Source of the DNA: Akkermansiaceae bacterium | Lineage (GTDB): Bacteria > Verrucomicrobiota > Verrucomicrobiia > Verrucomicrobiales > Akkermansiaceae | DNA length: 64,000 bases | Direction of reading: 5' to 3' | NCBI GenBank assembly: GCA_015062055.1 | Contig: SUVK01000003.1 | Span: forward strand, 1 to 64,000 | Part shown: in pieces, positions 54,724 through 63,321 of the stretch | How the letters are laid out: each line of letters begins with the position of its first letter | How positions within the stretch are numbered: the stretch's first letter is position 1 | Made by a program: the position numbers and the translations under genes | Notes under the pieces: model-generated | What the model saw: the letters and a program-made list of their open reading frames with translations, nothing else | Database searches by the model: none | Told to the model about the DNA's origin: nothing

Positions 54724-55446
54724 ATGAAGAAGTTTTTATCAACCCTCTTTATAGGCATAGCCGCCATGGCATCGGCCGTGGTATCGGCGCGTGCGGAGCA
54801 AGATTTTAATGCCGACGACATACTGTATGTGATGCGGCAAATGACGGTGAGCCAGCAGAACACGGATGTAATGGGAGCCATACGCAAAGGGGCGGTCAAG
54901 GTGCCGTTCAGCCTCAGCTCGCGTGGCGATACCATCGTCTTTCAATACAAGCAGAACAATGCCTGGCATCGTTTCGACGTTCGCATTAAAGAGAAGAATG
55001 TGGATATTATGCGCGTAGTAAAGGGCAAGGCGCAAGTGATATCGGCCAAGGGGTATTCTACCCCCATAGCCGGCACGGATGTTTGCTACGAAGACCTCTC
55101 GCTGCGTTTCTTGTACTGGACCGGCGCCAAGCTGATAGACGACCCCGATAACAGCCGCGTCAAAGGGCGAGATTGCCATATTGTCGAGGTAGCCAACCCC
55201 AAACCCTCGGTAGGGCAGTTTGCCTGGGTGCGCATGTGGGTCGATAAAGAGAACGGCACTGCTTGGCAGATAGATGGTTACGGCAAGGATGGTAAGCTCA
55301 GAAAACGCTTTACCATCACCTCGGTGCAGCGTTTGGATGACGGTCGCTGGTTCTTCAAGCAAATGAAGCTCGAGGTAAGAGACCCCAAAGACCCCAACCG
55401 TAATATATCCATTAACTATTTGGATATGGAAGACCTCAAAAAATAA
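54724..55446 (+). CDS. LolA-like periplasmic protein (outer-membrane lipoprotein-sorting type)
   Basis: 240 aa with a signal peptide (MKKFLSTLFIGIAAMASAVVSARA). The rest is the extended beta fold of the LolA_like group: DDILYVMRQMTVSQQNTDV at the N-terminus, then TDVCYEDLSLRFLYWTGAKL, the DCHIVEVANP strand and YGKDGKLRKRFTITSVQRLDDGRWFFKQMKLEVRDPKDPNRNISINY. These proteins carry lipid or lipoproteins across the periplasm. It lacks the short LolA form, so its cargo is uncertain. Likely co-transcribed with the next gene. Confidence 0.8.
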   Translation: MKKFLSTLFIGIAAMASAVVSARAEQDFNADDILYVMRQMTVSQQNTDVMGAIRKGAVKVPFSLSSRGDTIVFQYKQNNAWHRFDVRIKEKNVDIMRVVKGKAQVISAKGYSTPIAGTDVCYEDLSLRFLYWTGAKLIDDPDNSRVKGRDCHIVEVANPKPSVGQFAWVRMWVDKENGTAWQIDGYGKDGKLRKRFTITSVQRLDDGRWFFKQMKLEVRDPKDPNRNISINYLDMEDLKK

Positions 55447-55473
55447 AGCAGCCCTCAAGCTATATACGCCGGT

Positions 55474-56070
55474 ATGAAAAAGTTGCTACTGCGCATGCTC
55501 ATCATGGCTGCCCCGGGTGTGGCCTTTTGGTGGCTGGTGCAATATGTGGTGATGCCGCTTTTTCATACTGACGAGGTAATAAACGCCCTCGGCTATGTGT
55601 TCGGGGGCGTTCTTGTGTTGGCCATCTGGGAGGGGGTGGCCATTCGGGCGTGGGTTTTGCCGTTCTTCGGTCGCGTGTTCAGCAGTTCGGTATACGGTGG
55701 GGGCTACTCATCGCAAGATGACCCTTTGGCCGCCATGGCTGCGCGTATTCGTGCCGATAAAGATTCTGCCCTTTTGCCCGATTTTTTGACGTTGGTCGAG
55801 CAAGATAAAACGCGCGCCCGCGCATGGTCAGAGCTCGCCTCCTTGTACGAAGAAACCTTTCAGAACATGCCCGAGGCCTTGTCTGCTTTGTTACAAGGGG
55901 CAGCCCACGCAGATTCTGCCGAAGACCGCGCCATGTTTTTGTACCGCGCTGCTCGATTTCGCCAACAGCGCATGAATGATGCCCGTGGCGCGCGCGAGCT
56001 GTATGCCCGAGTTGTTGGCGAGTACCCGCGCACAACATACGGCCGCAAGGCTGCCACGTTGGTCAATTAA
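55474..56070 (+). CDS. Membrane protein with cytosolic or periplasmic TPR-like repeats
   Basis: 198 aa. Two N-terminal hydrophobic segments (LLLRMLIMAAPGVAFWWLVQYVV; ALGYVFGGVLVLAIWEGVAI), then TPR-like helices (about 95-195, ARAWSELASLYEETFQNMPEALSALLQGAAHADSAEDRAMFLYRAARFRQQ). Probably a protein-interaction partner of its LolA-like neighbour 27 nt upstream. No defined family. Confidence 0.75.
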   Translation: MKKLLLRMLIMAAPGVAFWWLVQYVVMPLFHTDEVINALGYVFGGVLVLAIWEGVAIRAWVLPFFGRVFSSSVYGGGYSSQDDPLAAMAARIRADKDSALLPDFLTLVEQDKTRARAWSELASLYEETFQNMPEALSALLQGAAHADSAEDRAMFLYRAARFRQQRMNDARGARELYARVVGEYPRTTYGRKAATLVN

Positions 56071-56085
56071 CCCCTGTATGAGGGT

Positions 56086-56114
56086 AAAAAAAATCTCCAT
56101 ACTTTTCAGTATGG
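56086..56114 (-). terminator. Terminator on the minus strand after the 33-aa gene
   Basis: On the minus strand, CCATACT-gaaa-AGTATGG, then AGATTTTTTTT. Two more stems (acactg/cagtgt, 56125-56141; ctcgg/ccgag, 56148-56164) precede it. Confidence 0.85.
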
Positions 56115-56194
56115 CGATCTGAATACACTGTAAGTCAGTGTCAACTGCTCGGATGCATCCCGAGGGTAGCTATCGGCTTACATCCTGACCTAAA

Positions 56195-56296
56195 TCAGCG
56201 CTGAATGGCAACGGGTGCCTCCGGTGTGGGGGGCAGTGTGTTGGCAGCGGCGGTAACAGCTGTAAGGCCGAGAAGAATGGTGATGGTCTTAATCAT
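56195..56296 (-). CDS. 33-aa secreted peptide (small ORF)
   Basis: Too short for the ORF track: MIKTITILLGLTAVTAAANTLPPTPEAPVAIQR. The first 18 residues are a canonical signal peptide ending AAA-N, leaving a mature peptide of about 15 residues. It lies between the amidase pair and a triple-stem terminator region on the same strand, so it sits in a transcribed unit. Function unknown. Confidence 0.55.
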   Translation of the reverse strand: MIKTITILLGLTAVTAAANTLPPTPEAPVAIQR

Positions 56297-56458
56297 GGCT
56301 CTTAATTCGTACTGATTTGTTTGTTTTCCCTTTTTTGCTCACCTATAAGTGGGCGCGTTGATTCTACTCGTTTTTTTCGGAACGTCAAGCGTAAAAAAAA
56401 GAAATTTTTCAGATTTTTTATTTTGGCGGCAGAATTTCTGAATTTTTAACTCGCCATT

Positions 56459-57625
56459 TTATCTGCGTTTGCGAGATTTGCCGTATTTTTTCGTCGAGCT
56501 TTTCTTATCAGACTTCTTTTTGTTGGTTTTTTTAGTCTGTTTTTTAGCAGGTTCTGACTTCTTCTTAGAAGACTCCGCTTGTTTTTTCTGTTCTTCTTGG
56601 GGCGGGGTAGGTTGAGTGACTGTGGGTTCTACCTTAATAGGTTCGGGGTTAACGATTTGGGCCCCGGGGCGTATGGTTTCTCTGAAGGTAACAATGGCAC
56701 CGGTCAACGATTTGACGATGGCGGCTCGGTAGGCATCCGTTGCCAAGTCGGTTGCTTCTTTTTCGTTGGTGGTGTAGCCCAGCAACACCATGGCAGACGG
56801 GCAATTCAGTGTGTTGAGCAGGGTGTAGTGTGCACGCCGACAAGCGCGGTCATACGCTTTGGTGTGGAACACCAGGTGCGTGTGCAGGGCAAAAGCCAAC
56901 GCCATGTTGGTTGCATCGTGCCGGTGGCACTCCATCGTCCGCTTGCCGGGCATGAGGGGAGCGGCCGTGTAGGTTTCGATGCCTGCCATATCGGAGCGCC
57001 CCGCATTCAGATGCAAGCTGATAAAGAGGGCATTAGGCGTATTTTTAGCTAGTTCTACACGCTGCGCATCATTGACCGAGTAATTGCCGTTGCGGGTTAA
57101 GACAACGTTAAATCCCTGCGCTTTGAGCGATTCTGCCAACTCGGTAGCCACTTTGAGGGTGTAGGCACTTTCGGTGTCGGCGGGTGTTTTGTTGCCTTGG
57201 TCGGCTCCGCCGTGGCCGGGGTCGATGATGACGGTTTTAATCTCTCGGCGCTCAGTGATATAGGTGGGGCGCAGTATGGGGTCGATAACCTTAACAAAGT
57301 CCGTCTCGGAAATGTAAAGTTCGCCTTGTTCATCTTGCAAAACCGGCACGCTTAACTGCACGCGGTATCCGCTGATGGTGATTTCTCTCTGCCCGGCGGT
57401 AAGCCCCAATGAAAAGTCTGAGTTGCGAATGATTTTTTGTGACGTTTTTCCTTTATTATCAACTGCCGACAGCTTGTAGAAGGATTGAATGGAGTTGAGG
57501 CTGATATATTCTACCCCGTTCACCGTAGCTGTGGTCCAGGCGGTCGTCTCTTGTGCAGAGAGCGGGGCTGTAGCCAAAAGCGGCATCGTAGCCGTCAGAA
57601 GAGAGAAGAAGAGAGACGCCTTCAT
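56459..57625 (-). CDS. Amidase_3-type N-acetylmuramoyl-L-alanine amidase paralogue lacking catalytic Glu
   Basis: 388 aa with a signal peptide. The N-terminal region (about 25-130) matches that of its upstream paralogue. The amidase domain has IDPGHGGADQGN (Zn His), DTESAYTL (Zn Glu) and ISLHLNAG (Zn His). At the usual V-E-x-G-F-x-S-N catalytic position, however, it reads MVLLGYTTNEKE, so the catalytic Glu is Leu. The C-terminal 45 residues are very basic (KKKSEPAKKQTKKTNKKKSDKKSSTKK). It may bind peptidoglycan without cutting it, or regulate its partner. Its start lies 21 nt after the paralogue's stop. Confidence 0.85.
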   Translation of the reverse strand: MKASLFFSLLTATMPLLATAPLSAQETTAWTTATVNGVEYISLNSIQSFYKLSAVDNKGKTSQKIIRNSDFSLGLTAGQREITISGYRVQLSVPVLQDEQGELYISETDFVKVIDPILRPTYITERREIKTVIIDPGHGGADQGNKTPADTESAYTLKVATELAESLKAQGFNVVLTRNGNYSVNDAQRVELAKNTPNALFISLHLNAGRSDMAGIETYTAAPLMPGKRTMECHRHDATNMALAFALHTHLVFHTKAYDRACRRAHYTLLNTLNCPSAMVLLGYTTNEKEATDLATDAYRAAIVKSLTGAIVTFRETIRPGAQIVNPEPIKVEPTVTQPTPPQEEQKKQAESSKKKSEPAKKQTKKTNKKKSDKKSSTKKYGKSRKRR

Positions 57626-57646
57626 GTGTTGAGGGTAAGAGGTAAA

Positions 57647-58714
57647 TTACTTGAGGCGGGTAGACCCCCTGTAGCGATTGCCACCACCATGAATGGTGCC
57701 ACCGCCTGTGCGGGGATTGCGAACTTTGAGCGGTTTGGCTTGTATGGTGTTGATATAAGCCACGATTCCTTGGAAAAGGCATTCGGCCAGTTTTTCGCGG
57801 TATGCGTCGGTCGATATGAGTTTACCCTCTACCGGGTTAGACACGAAACCGCCTTCAAAGAGCACGGCAGGGCGGGTGATGGTGCAAAGCACCGAAAAGC
57901 GCGCGCGTTGAATCCCGCGGTCTACGGCGCCGGTGTATTTGATGGCTCGGCTGTGAATGGCGGTGGCCAAGGCTATGTTGGCGCTGTCTTGGTTATTGCC
58001 GGCAAGAGACTCTCTTCTGCGGGTGCGAGCAAAGGGAGAAGTCGTGCCGTGCGGGGCCAGGGTAAAGGTTTCAATGCCTTTGGCGGCACGTCGGCCCGAG
58101 TTGTGGTGAATGCTCACAAACAAGCTGTTGGGTGTTTTGTTGGCAATGGCTACGCGCTGCTCCAAGGTTAAAAAAACGTCCGCGTCTCGTGTCATCACCA
58201 CTTTGTAACCGGCTTTTTTCAATTTATCGCGCAGCTTGCGGGCAACGGCCAAGTTACAATCTTTTTCTTTTGCCCAAGAGCTGACGGCGCCGGCATCGTG
58301 CCCGCCGTGGCCGGCATCTATCACAATCGTGGTGATAACGCCTGCTTGTTTGTTGTAGGTGGGGCGCAAGACGGGGTCTACCAGCTTCTTCATATCCACC
58401 GCAGAGATGAGCAGCTTGCCGTTATGCTCTTTGATGGGGTAGGAGAGAATATAGCGATAATTATTGACGTAAAAATCTTGTTTCCCGGCTTTTACGGAGA
58501 TGATGTATTTGTTGTTACCGTAAGATAAAAAGCCGGGGCGCCCTTTTTTCGGCAGGTATTTGTAGAACTTACAGGCATCTTCAACCTCAACGTATTCAAC
58601 TCCATCTACCTTCCATACCTGCCATTCGGTTTCATCTGCCTGTGCCGCAACAACCATGCAAGCCCCCAGCATGAGGACCAGCATCAGTACGATATTTTGC
58701 AGCATGTTTCGCAT
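57647..58714 (-). CDS. N-acetylmuramoyl-L-alanine amidase (Amidase_3)
   Basis: 355 aa with a signal peptide (MLQNIVLMLVLMLGACMVVAAQA). A domain at about 30-120 precedes the zinc amidase domain: IDAGHGGHDAGA, KEKDCNLAVARKL, VSIHHNSG and VLFEGGFVSNPVE, with all zinc ligands and the catalytic Glu present. It cleaves the amide bond between MurNAc and the stem peptide in the periplasm during cell division or wall turnover. An upstream TTGCCA-N18-TAGCAT ends 6 nt before ATG, another probable leaderless start. The downstream paralogue appears inactive. Confidence 0.92.
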   Translation of the reverse strand: MRNMLQNIVLMLVLMLGACMVVAAQADETEWQVWKVDGVEYVEVEDACKFYKYLPKKGRPGFLSYGNNKYIISVKAGKQDFYVNNYRYILSYPIKEHNGKLLISAVDMKKLVDPVLRPTYNKQAGVITTIVIDAGHGGHDAGAVSSWAKEKDCNLAVARKLRDKLKKAGYKVVMTRDADVFLTLEQRVAIANKTPNSLFVSIHHNSGRRAAKGIETFTLAPHGTTSPFARTRRRESLAGNNQDSANIALATAIHSRAIKYTGAVDRGIQRARFSVLCTITRPAVLFEGGFVSNPVEGKLISTDAYREKLAECLFQGIVAYINTIQAKPLKVRNPRTGGGTIHGGGNRYRGSTRLK

Positions 58715-58806
58715 ATGTTGATGCTAACATGCTGCATGCCTGTTTGGCAAGGTAAAATTTTGACAACAGGCAGATGAATTATGTCCGCATTTCCCACGGT
58801 ACTGCA

Positions 58807-59313
58807 TCAGCGCACGTACGTAGCGGTGATTTCACATATATAAACCTTGTGCAGCGGGTTGGTGGGGTCGTACCACTGCGGCGATACCTCTGCAAAGTTT
58901 ACAAAGTCTGCCTCTTGCATGGTCGCTACCGCCATTTTGCGGCACTCCAGCACCAAGTCGGCATCTGCCATGGCTACCAAGCCGTTGGGCGTGGTAAAGG
59001 GCTCCAATGAAGTGGCGGCCATTTTGTCCACATCTCGCCCGGAGTTGCGCCCGCAGAAGATGAGGTCCTCGCGGTATTTCTCGGGCATGAAGGAGAGGGT
59101 GAATGCCGCTTGCTCATCTATAAACTTGGCCGTATGGCGGTTGGGGCGCACAAAGACGAAGGCGACGGGGCGGTTCCACAGGAACCCCAAGCCGCCCCAA
59201 CTGGCGGTCATGGTGTTAAAGCTTTCTTGCGTGCCGGCGGTGATAAGCATCCATTGCTTACCGATAAGCTCGGCGGGGTTCTTTTGCAGGGTGGTGAAGT
59301 CGATGTCGTTCAT
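58807..59313 (-). CDS. Flavin reductase-like FMN-binding protein
   Basis: 168 aa, split-barrel fold. NPAELIGKQWMLITAGTQESFNTMTASWGGLGFLWNRPVAFVFVRPNRHT is the flavin-binding start of the flavin-reductase domain, and FTLSFMPEKYREDLIFCGRNSGRD follows as in the Bacteroides-type proteins. Likely NAD(P)H:flavin oxidoreductase or a flavin carrier, cytoplasmic. It follows the 40-aa lipoprotein after 5 nt and is probably part of the acnA transcript. Confidence 0.85.
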   Translation of the reverse strand: MNDIDFTTLQKNPAELIGKQWMLITAGTQESFNTMTASWGGLGFLWNRPVAFVFVRPNRHTAKFIDEQAAFTLSFMPEKYREDLIFCGRNSGRDVDKMAATSLEPFTTPNGLVAMADADLVLECRKMAVATMQEADFVNFAEVSPQWYDPTNPLHKVYICEITATYVR

Positions 59314-59318
59314 GGTGA

Positions 59319-59441
59319 TTATTCGAGGCGGGAGGTGGCGATGGTGTTACCCAAATCGGTGCGTATGCAAGAGCTAAAACCTGCTGCACACAAGAGTGTG
59401 AGCAGCAGGGTGGTTAGAGCTTGTAAGCTTATACGGCGCAT
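59319..59441 (-). CDS. 40-aa entericidin-like lipoprotein
   Basis: Absent from the ORF track: MRRISLQALTTLLLTLLCAAGFSSCIRTDLGNTIATSRLE. The lipobox is FSSC (Cys25). The ATG overlaps the acnA stop by one base (TGATG) and the stop lies 5 nt before the flavin-reductase start, so it is translationally coupled to both. Entericidin-type lipoproteins are similarly small; the role here is unknown. Confidence 0.7.
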   Translation of the reverse strand: MRRISLQALTTLLLTLLCAAGFSSCIRTDLGNTIATSRLE

Positions 59442-62158
59442 CAGCAATAGCGGGTAAGCACATATTGCAGAATACCACCGGCGCGGAAGTATTCTTTCTC
59501 AATAGGTGTATCGATACGCACAATGAGCGGCAGCTCAAAGCTTGCCTCGCCGGCGGGTGTTACCACCAGCATGGCCTTGGCGCGCGGTTGCAGGTCGTTG
59601 TGCAGGCCCACAATGGAGAAGGTGGCATCTTTGAGGGCCTTCACGCGGTCATAGTCGGCAGGGTTCTCAAAGTTGAGGGGCAGCACGCCCATGCCGATGA
59701 GGTTGCTGCGGTGAATGCGCTCGAAGCTCTTGGTGATAACCGCGCGCACCCCCAGCAGGGAGGTACCCTTGGCGGCCCAGTCGCGGCTGGAGCCCATGCC
59801 GTAATCCTCGCCGCCGATGATGATGGTGGGCACGCCGTCTGCCTTGTAGGCCATGCCGGCATCGTAAATAAAGGTGGGCGTGCCGCAGGGGGCGCAGATG
59901 CAGGTGTCGGGCTCGCTGACGGCTTGGGTGCCGAAGTAGAGCGTGTAGCCACCCTCAATACCCTCGGTGAGCAGGTTTTTGATGCGCACGTTGGCAAAGG
60001 TGCCGCGTGCCATCACCAAGTCATTACCGCGGCGGGAGCCGAAGGTGTTGAAGTCTCTCTTCTCAACCCCGGCGGCAGCCAAGAACTTGCCGGCAGGCCC
60101 CGTGGGTTTGATGGCTCCGGCGGGGGAGATGTGGTCTGTGGTCACACAGTCGCCGAAGATACCCAGTGCGCGTGCCCCGCAAATGTCGGTAATATCGCTC
60201 TTCTTGCCGTCAAAGCCCTCAAAGAAGGGCGGGCGGTGTATGTAGGTAGAATCCGCGTTCCAAGCAAAGGTGGCACCGGTGGGGGCGCTCACTTTGCCCC
60301 ACTCGGGCACCACGTTGCTGTAGCTGGCGGTGTAGTCCGCAGGGGTGGCGGCGTTGGCTTGGGCTGCGGCAATCTCGGCACTGCTCGGCCAAATATCTTT
60401 CAGGAACACGGGGGTGCCGTCGGCTGCCGTGCCCAGCGGCTCGGTTGCGGTGTCAATATCCACCCTGCCGGCCAACGCAAAGGCAATCACCAGCGGGGGC
60501 GACATCAGGAAGTTGGCCTTCACGTGGGAGTGAATGCGGGCCTCGAAATTGCGGTTGCCGGACAGCACGGAGCAGGACACGATGTCGTTCTCCGTCACGG
60601 CTTGCTCCAGCGCAGCGTTGAGCGGGCCGGAGTTGCCGATGCAGGTGGCGCAGCCATAGCCCACAATGGAGAAGCCGATGGCATCCAGCGCCTCGGTGAG
60701 GCCGTTGTTTTCAAAGTAGCGTGCGGCAATGCGGCTGCCGGGGGCAATGCTGGTCTTAACATGGGCGGGCACCTTCATGCCCAGCGCCGCTGCCTTTTTA
60801 GCGAGCAGGCCTGCGGCCAGCATCAGGCTGTCGTTGCTGGTGTTGGTGCAGCTGGTAATGGCGGCCACCAAGATGGAGCCGTCCGTAATCTCTACCTCGT
60901 GCGTGGTGTCGGCATCGGGGTTGCCGGCATCGCCCTTCATGGTTACGGCTACGCCCTCTGTCTTTTGCGGGTGGCCGTAGGTTTTTTCGCACATCTCGGC
61001 AAAGCTGCTCTTGAGGGCGGTGAGGGCAATGTGGTCTTGCGGGCGCTTGGGGCCGGCCACGGCGGGTACTATGCTGCCCAGGTCGAGCTCCAGCTCGGTA
61101 GAGTAATCAATCTCGCCCTTGCGGGGCATACCGAAAATACCCTGAGCTTTCAGGTAGGCCTCATAGGTGGCTACATGCTCTTCGCTGCGGCCGGTGGCGC
61201 GCAGGTAGGCGGCGCTGGTGGCATCTGCGGGGAAGAAGCCCATCGTGGCGCCGTACTCCGGTGCCATGTTGGCCACGGTGGCGCGGTCCGGCAGGGAGAG
61301 CGCCTCTGCCCCCTCGCCAAAGAACTCTACAAACTTGCCTACCACACCGTGTGCGCGCAGCATCTTGGTGACATGCAGTGCCAAATCCGTGGCGGTAACA
61401 CCCTCGCTGAGCTTGCCGGTAAGGTGCACGCCCACAACCTCGGGCACCAAGAAAGTGACGGGCTGGCCGAGCATACCGGCCTCTGCCTCAATGCCGCCTA
61501 CGCCCCAGGCAACAATGCCCAAGCCGTTAATCATGGTGGTGTGAGAGTCCGTACCCACTAGGGTATCGGGGTAGTACACGCCGTCTTGCTCCATCACGCC
61601 GCGGGCCAAGTGCTCCAGGTTTACTTGGTGTACAATACCTGTGCTGGGCGGTACGACGGAGAAGGTTTCGAAGGCCTGCTGGCCCCATTTCAAGAATTCA
61701 TAGCGCTCTGTGTTGCGCTCAAACTCGCGGGTCAGGTTCTTTTGGTACGCCCCGGGGAAACCGGACCAGTCTACCTGTACGGAGTGGTCTACCACCAAAT
61801 CCACCGGTACCAGCGGCTCCATGGCGGCGGGGTCGGCCCCCAAATCTTGCACGGCGGCGCGCATGGCGGCCAAATCTACCAACAGGGGTACACCCGTCAG
61901 GTCTTGCAAAATAATGCGAGCCACCGTAAACGGGATCTCGTAGTTGCCCGGTTCTTCGGCTCTCCAGCCAGCCAGGTTCTTTACATCTTGCTCCGTCACT
62001 TTCAGCCCGTCGCAGTTGCGCATCAAACTCTCCAGCACAATGCGCAGCGATATCGGCATGCGCTTGATGCCACTGTATCCCGCCTCTGCCAACGCCGGCA
62101 GCGAGTAGTATTGTCCCTGTGTCCCTTTGCCTGTCGTAAATGTACGTACCGTCTCCAT
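59441..62158 (-). CDS. acnA: Aconitate hydratase A
   Basis: 905 aa, converts citrate to isocitrate through a [4Fe-4S] cluster. Seen: LVGTDSHTTMINGLGIVAWGVGGIEAEAGMLGQP, the cluster ligands in ITSCTNTSN and YGCATCIGNSGPL, and the C-terminal swivel domain YGMGSSRDWAAKGTSLLGVRAV with DHISPAGAI. AcnA/IRP-type length and domain order. It may be the first gene of an acnA, small lipoprotein, flavin-reductase operon. Moderately SD-like AGAGAAG upstream of the ATG. Confidence 0.97.
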   Translation of the reverse strand: METVRTFTTGKGTQGQYYSLPALAEAGYSGIKRMPISLRIVLESLMRNCDGLKVTEQDVKNLAGWRAEEPGNYEIPFTVARIILQDLTGVPLLVDLAAMRAAVQDLGADPAAMEPLVPVDLVVDHSVQVDWSGFPGAYQKNLTREFERNTERYEFLKWGQQAFETFSVVPPSTGIVHQVNLEHLARGVMEQDGVYYPDTLVGTDSHTTMINGLGIVAWGVGGIEAEAGMLGQPVTFLVPEVVGVHLTGKLSEGVTATDLALHVTKMLRAHGVVGKFVEFFGEGAEALSLPDRATVANMAPEYGATMGFFPADATSAAYLRATGRSEEHVATYEAYLKAQGIFGMPRKGEIDYSTELELDLGSIVPAVAGPKRPQDHIALTALKSSFAEMCEKTYGHPQKTEGVAVTMKGDAGNPDADTTHEVEITDGSILVAAITSCTNTSNDSLMLAAGLLAKKAAALGMKVPAHVKTSIAPGSRIAARYFENNGLTEALDAIGFSIVGYGCATCIGNSGPLNAALEQAVTENDIVSCSVLSGNRNFEARIHSHVKANFLMSPPLVIAFALAGRVDIDTATEPLGTAADGTPVFLKDIWPSSAEIAAAQANAATPADYTASYSNVVPEWGKVSAPTGATFAWNADSTYIHRPPFFEGFDGKKSDITDICGARALGIFGDCVTTDHISPAGAIKPTGPAGKFLAAAGVEKRDFNTFGSRRGNDLVMARGTFANVRIKNLLTEGIEGGYTLYFGTQAVSEPDTCICAPCGTPTFIYDAGMAYKADGVPTIIIGGEDYGMGSSRDWAAKGTSLLGVRAVITKSFERIHRSNLIGMGVLPLNFENPADYDRVKALKDATFSIVGLHNDLQPRAKAMLVVTPAGEASFELPLIVRIDTPIEKEYFRAGGILQYVLTRYC

Positions 62159-62193
62159 GGTTCTTCTCTTTGTTTCTTGCTAATACGCGGGCC

Positions 62194-62221
62194 ATTATAC
62201 GCCTTTTTTTCTATATTGCAA
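62194..62221 (-). promoter_or_regulatory. acnA promoter
   Basis: On the minus strand: TTGCAA, 16 bp, TATAAT, about 35 nt before ATG. Confidence 0.8.
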
Positions 62222-62227
62222 GAAAGA

Positions 62228-62259
62228 AAAACCGCAGAGGTTTTTCCCTCTGCGGTTTT
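62228..62259 (-). terminator. Terminator of the PEP-CTERM gene upstream of acnA
   Basis: Stem aaaaccgcagag / ctctgcggtttt with an 8-nt loop. On the minus strand it is followed by T-rich sequence. It may also work in the other direction. Confidence 0.85.
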
Positions 62260-62323
62260 GGGAGCTGTTGCTCTTCTGAAATTCGCTTTTTTTACTTGCG
62301 GCGACGCTTGCCACGCCATAGCT

Positions 62324-62983
62324 TTAGCGGCGGCGGCGGCGTGCGGCAAGCCCGGCCAATGCCAGCAAGCTCAACGTTGCTGTCGTCGGCTCCGGTACAG
62401 TGGGGGCTGCAGCCATGCCCTTCATGGCGCTTGTTATCTCATCCGCGCTGAGAACGGAATCGTATACTTCAATCTCACCGATACCCGTGTGCTTGGTGAG
62501 ATTGGTGATGGCAAGTTGAGCGCGGGTTTTTCCACCTTCGACAGGCTCATAATTTGTTTCTACTCCCTGTGCATCAATCAAGGTAAGATAAAACTTTGAT
62601 TTTTGATTCGTACCGTATGTGTAACCTACGATAGCCTCGGTAAAACCAATGATGCTTTTATAGCCAGAACCGGAGCTGTTGTAAAAACCCTCAATACCAT
62701 TGGAATATGAGTATCCGGGGTCATCCAAATAGTAATGCTCTACACCACCATTTACACTGCCGTACTCATCAGTGCCATCCCATTGGAAAATCGGTGTTTT
62801 AATGGGCTCATATAACCCGGTTGCTGTTAATTGAGATAAATCAAACGTAAACACAACCGAAATGGCGTCAAGGGAGCTCTGCAGGCTGGCCTTGTTGTCT
62901 GCATCCCACGTAATATCGAGGGGATCCGATGCTGCGACAGCCAAGCCGGCTGTGGCTAACAGTAATGTAATTGTCTTTTTCAT
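62324..62983 (-). CDS. PEP-CTERM secreted protein, paralogue A
   Basis: 219 aa. Signal peptide MKKTITLLLATAGLAVAA, a beta-rich middle (DPLDITWDADNKASLQSSLDAISVVFTFDLSQL...IVGYTYGTNQKSKFYLTLIDAQG) that looks like a concanavalin/LamG-type jelly roll, and the sorting tail VPEPTTATLSLLALAGLAARRRRR. It is homologous along its full length to the divergent gene at the window end. Just past its stop, a second GKRRRK-like reading (62283-62310) may be a leftover of another sorting tail. Likely surface-attached or secreted; ligand unknown. Confidence 0.87.
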   Translation of the reverse strand: MKKTITLLLATAGLAVAASDPLDITWDADNKASLQSSLDAISVVFTFDLSQLTATGLYEPIKTPIFQWDGTDEYGSVNGGVEHYYLDDPGYSYSNGIEGFYNSSGSGYKSIIGFTEAIVGYTYGTNQKSKFYLTLIDAQGVETNYEPVEGGKTRAQLAITNLTKHTGIGEIEVYDSVLSADEITSAMKGMAAAPTVPEPTTATLSLLALAGLAARRRRR

Positions 62984-63035
62984 ATGCCTTTATTTATTGA
63001 AATAGAGAAAGTTAAGACTCTTTTCTGAGAAGAGG

Positions 63036-63262
63036 GTTGTTATTTTGTGAACAACGCGCGGGAGCATATCTGATTTTAAATGAGATGTCAAGCAGAAAGT
63101 TTGTATTTTGTTTATTTTTATGAAATTAGGTCATTTTCTTCATATTGTTATTGTAGGAATTAACATCAAATAACAAGTTGTTATTGCTATTAAAAAGAAA
63201 CGACAACGAGAAATCTCATTTAAAAAGAGCTAAAGTCGCGCGCGTTGTTTGTAAATAACAAC
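63036..63262. repeat. Imperfect inverted repeat between divergent PEP-CTERM genes
   Basis: A left arm (63036-63086) and a right arm (63213-63262) share gttgttattt, acaacgcgcg and tttaaatgagat in inverted orientation, each about 50 bp and ending 53-60 nt from its gene. The 126 nt between the arms is AT-rich with no gene. The arms are the probable promoter/leader regions of the two paralogues, duplicated together with the genes. Confidence 0.8.
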
Positions 63263-63321
63263 TTTCCTCCCGCAGAGGGACAGAAAATTCTCAATATATA
63301 ACATAGAACACACATTCGCAC

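Noticed and set aside
59465-61561. 698-aa plus-strand ORF
   Set aside because: Gly/Val/His-rich shadow of acnA.
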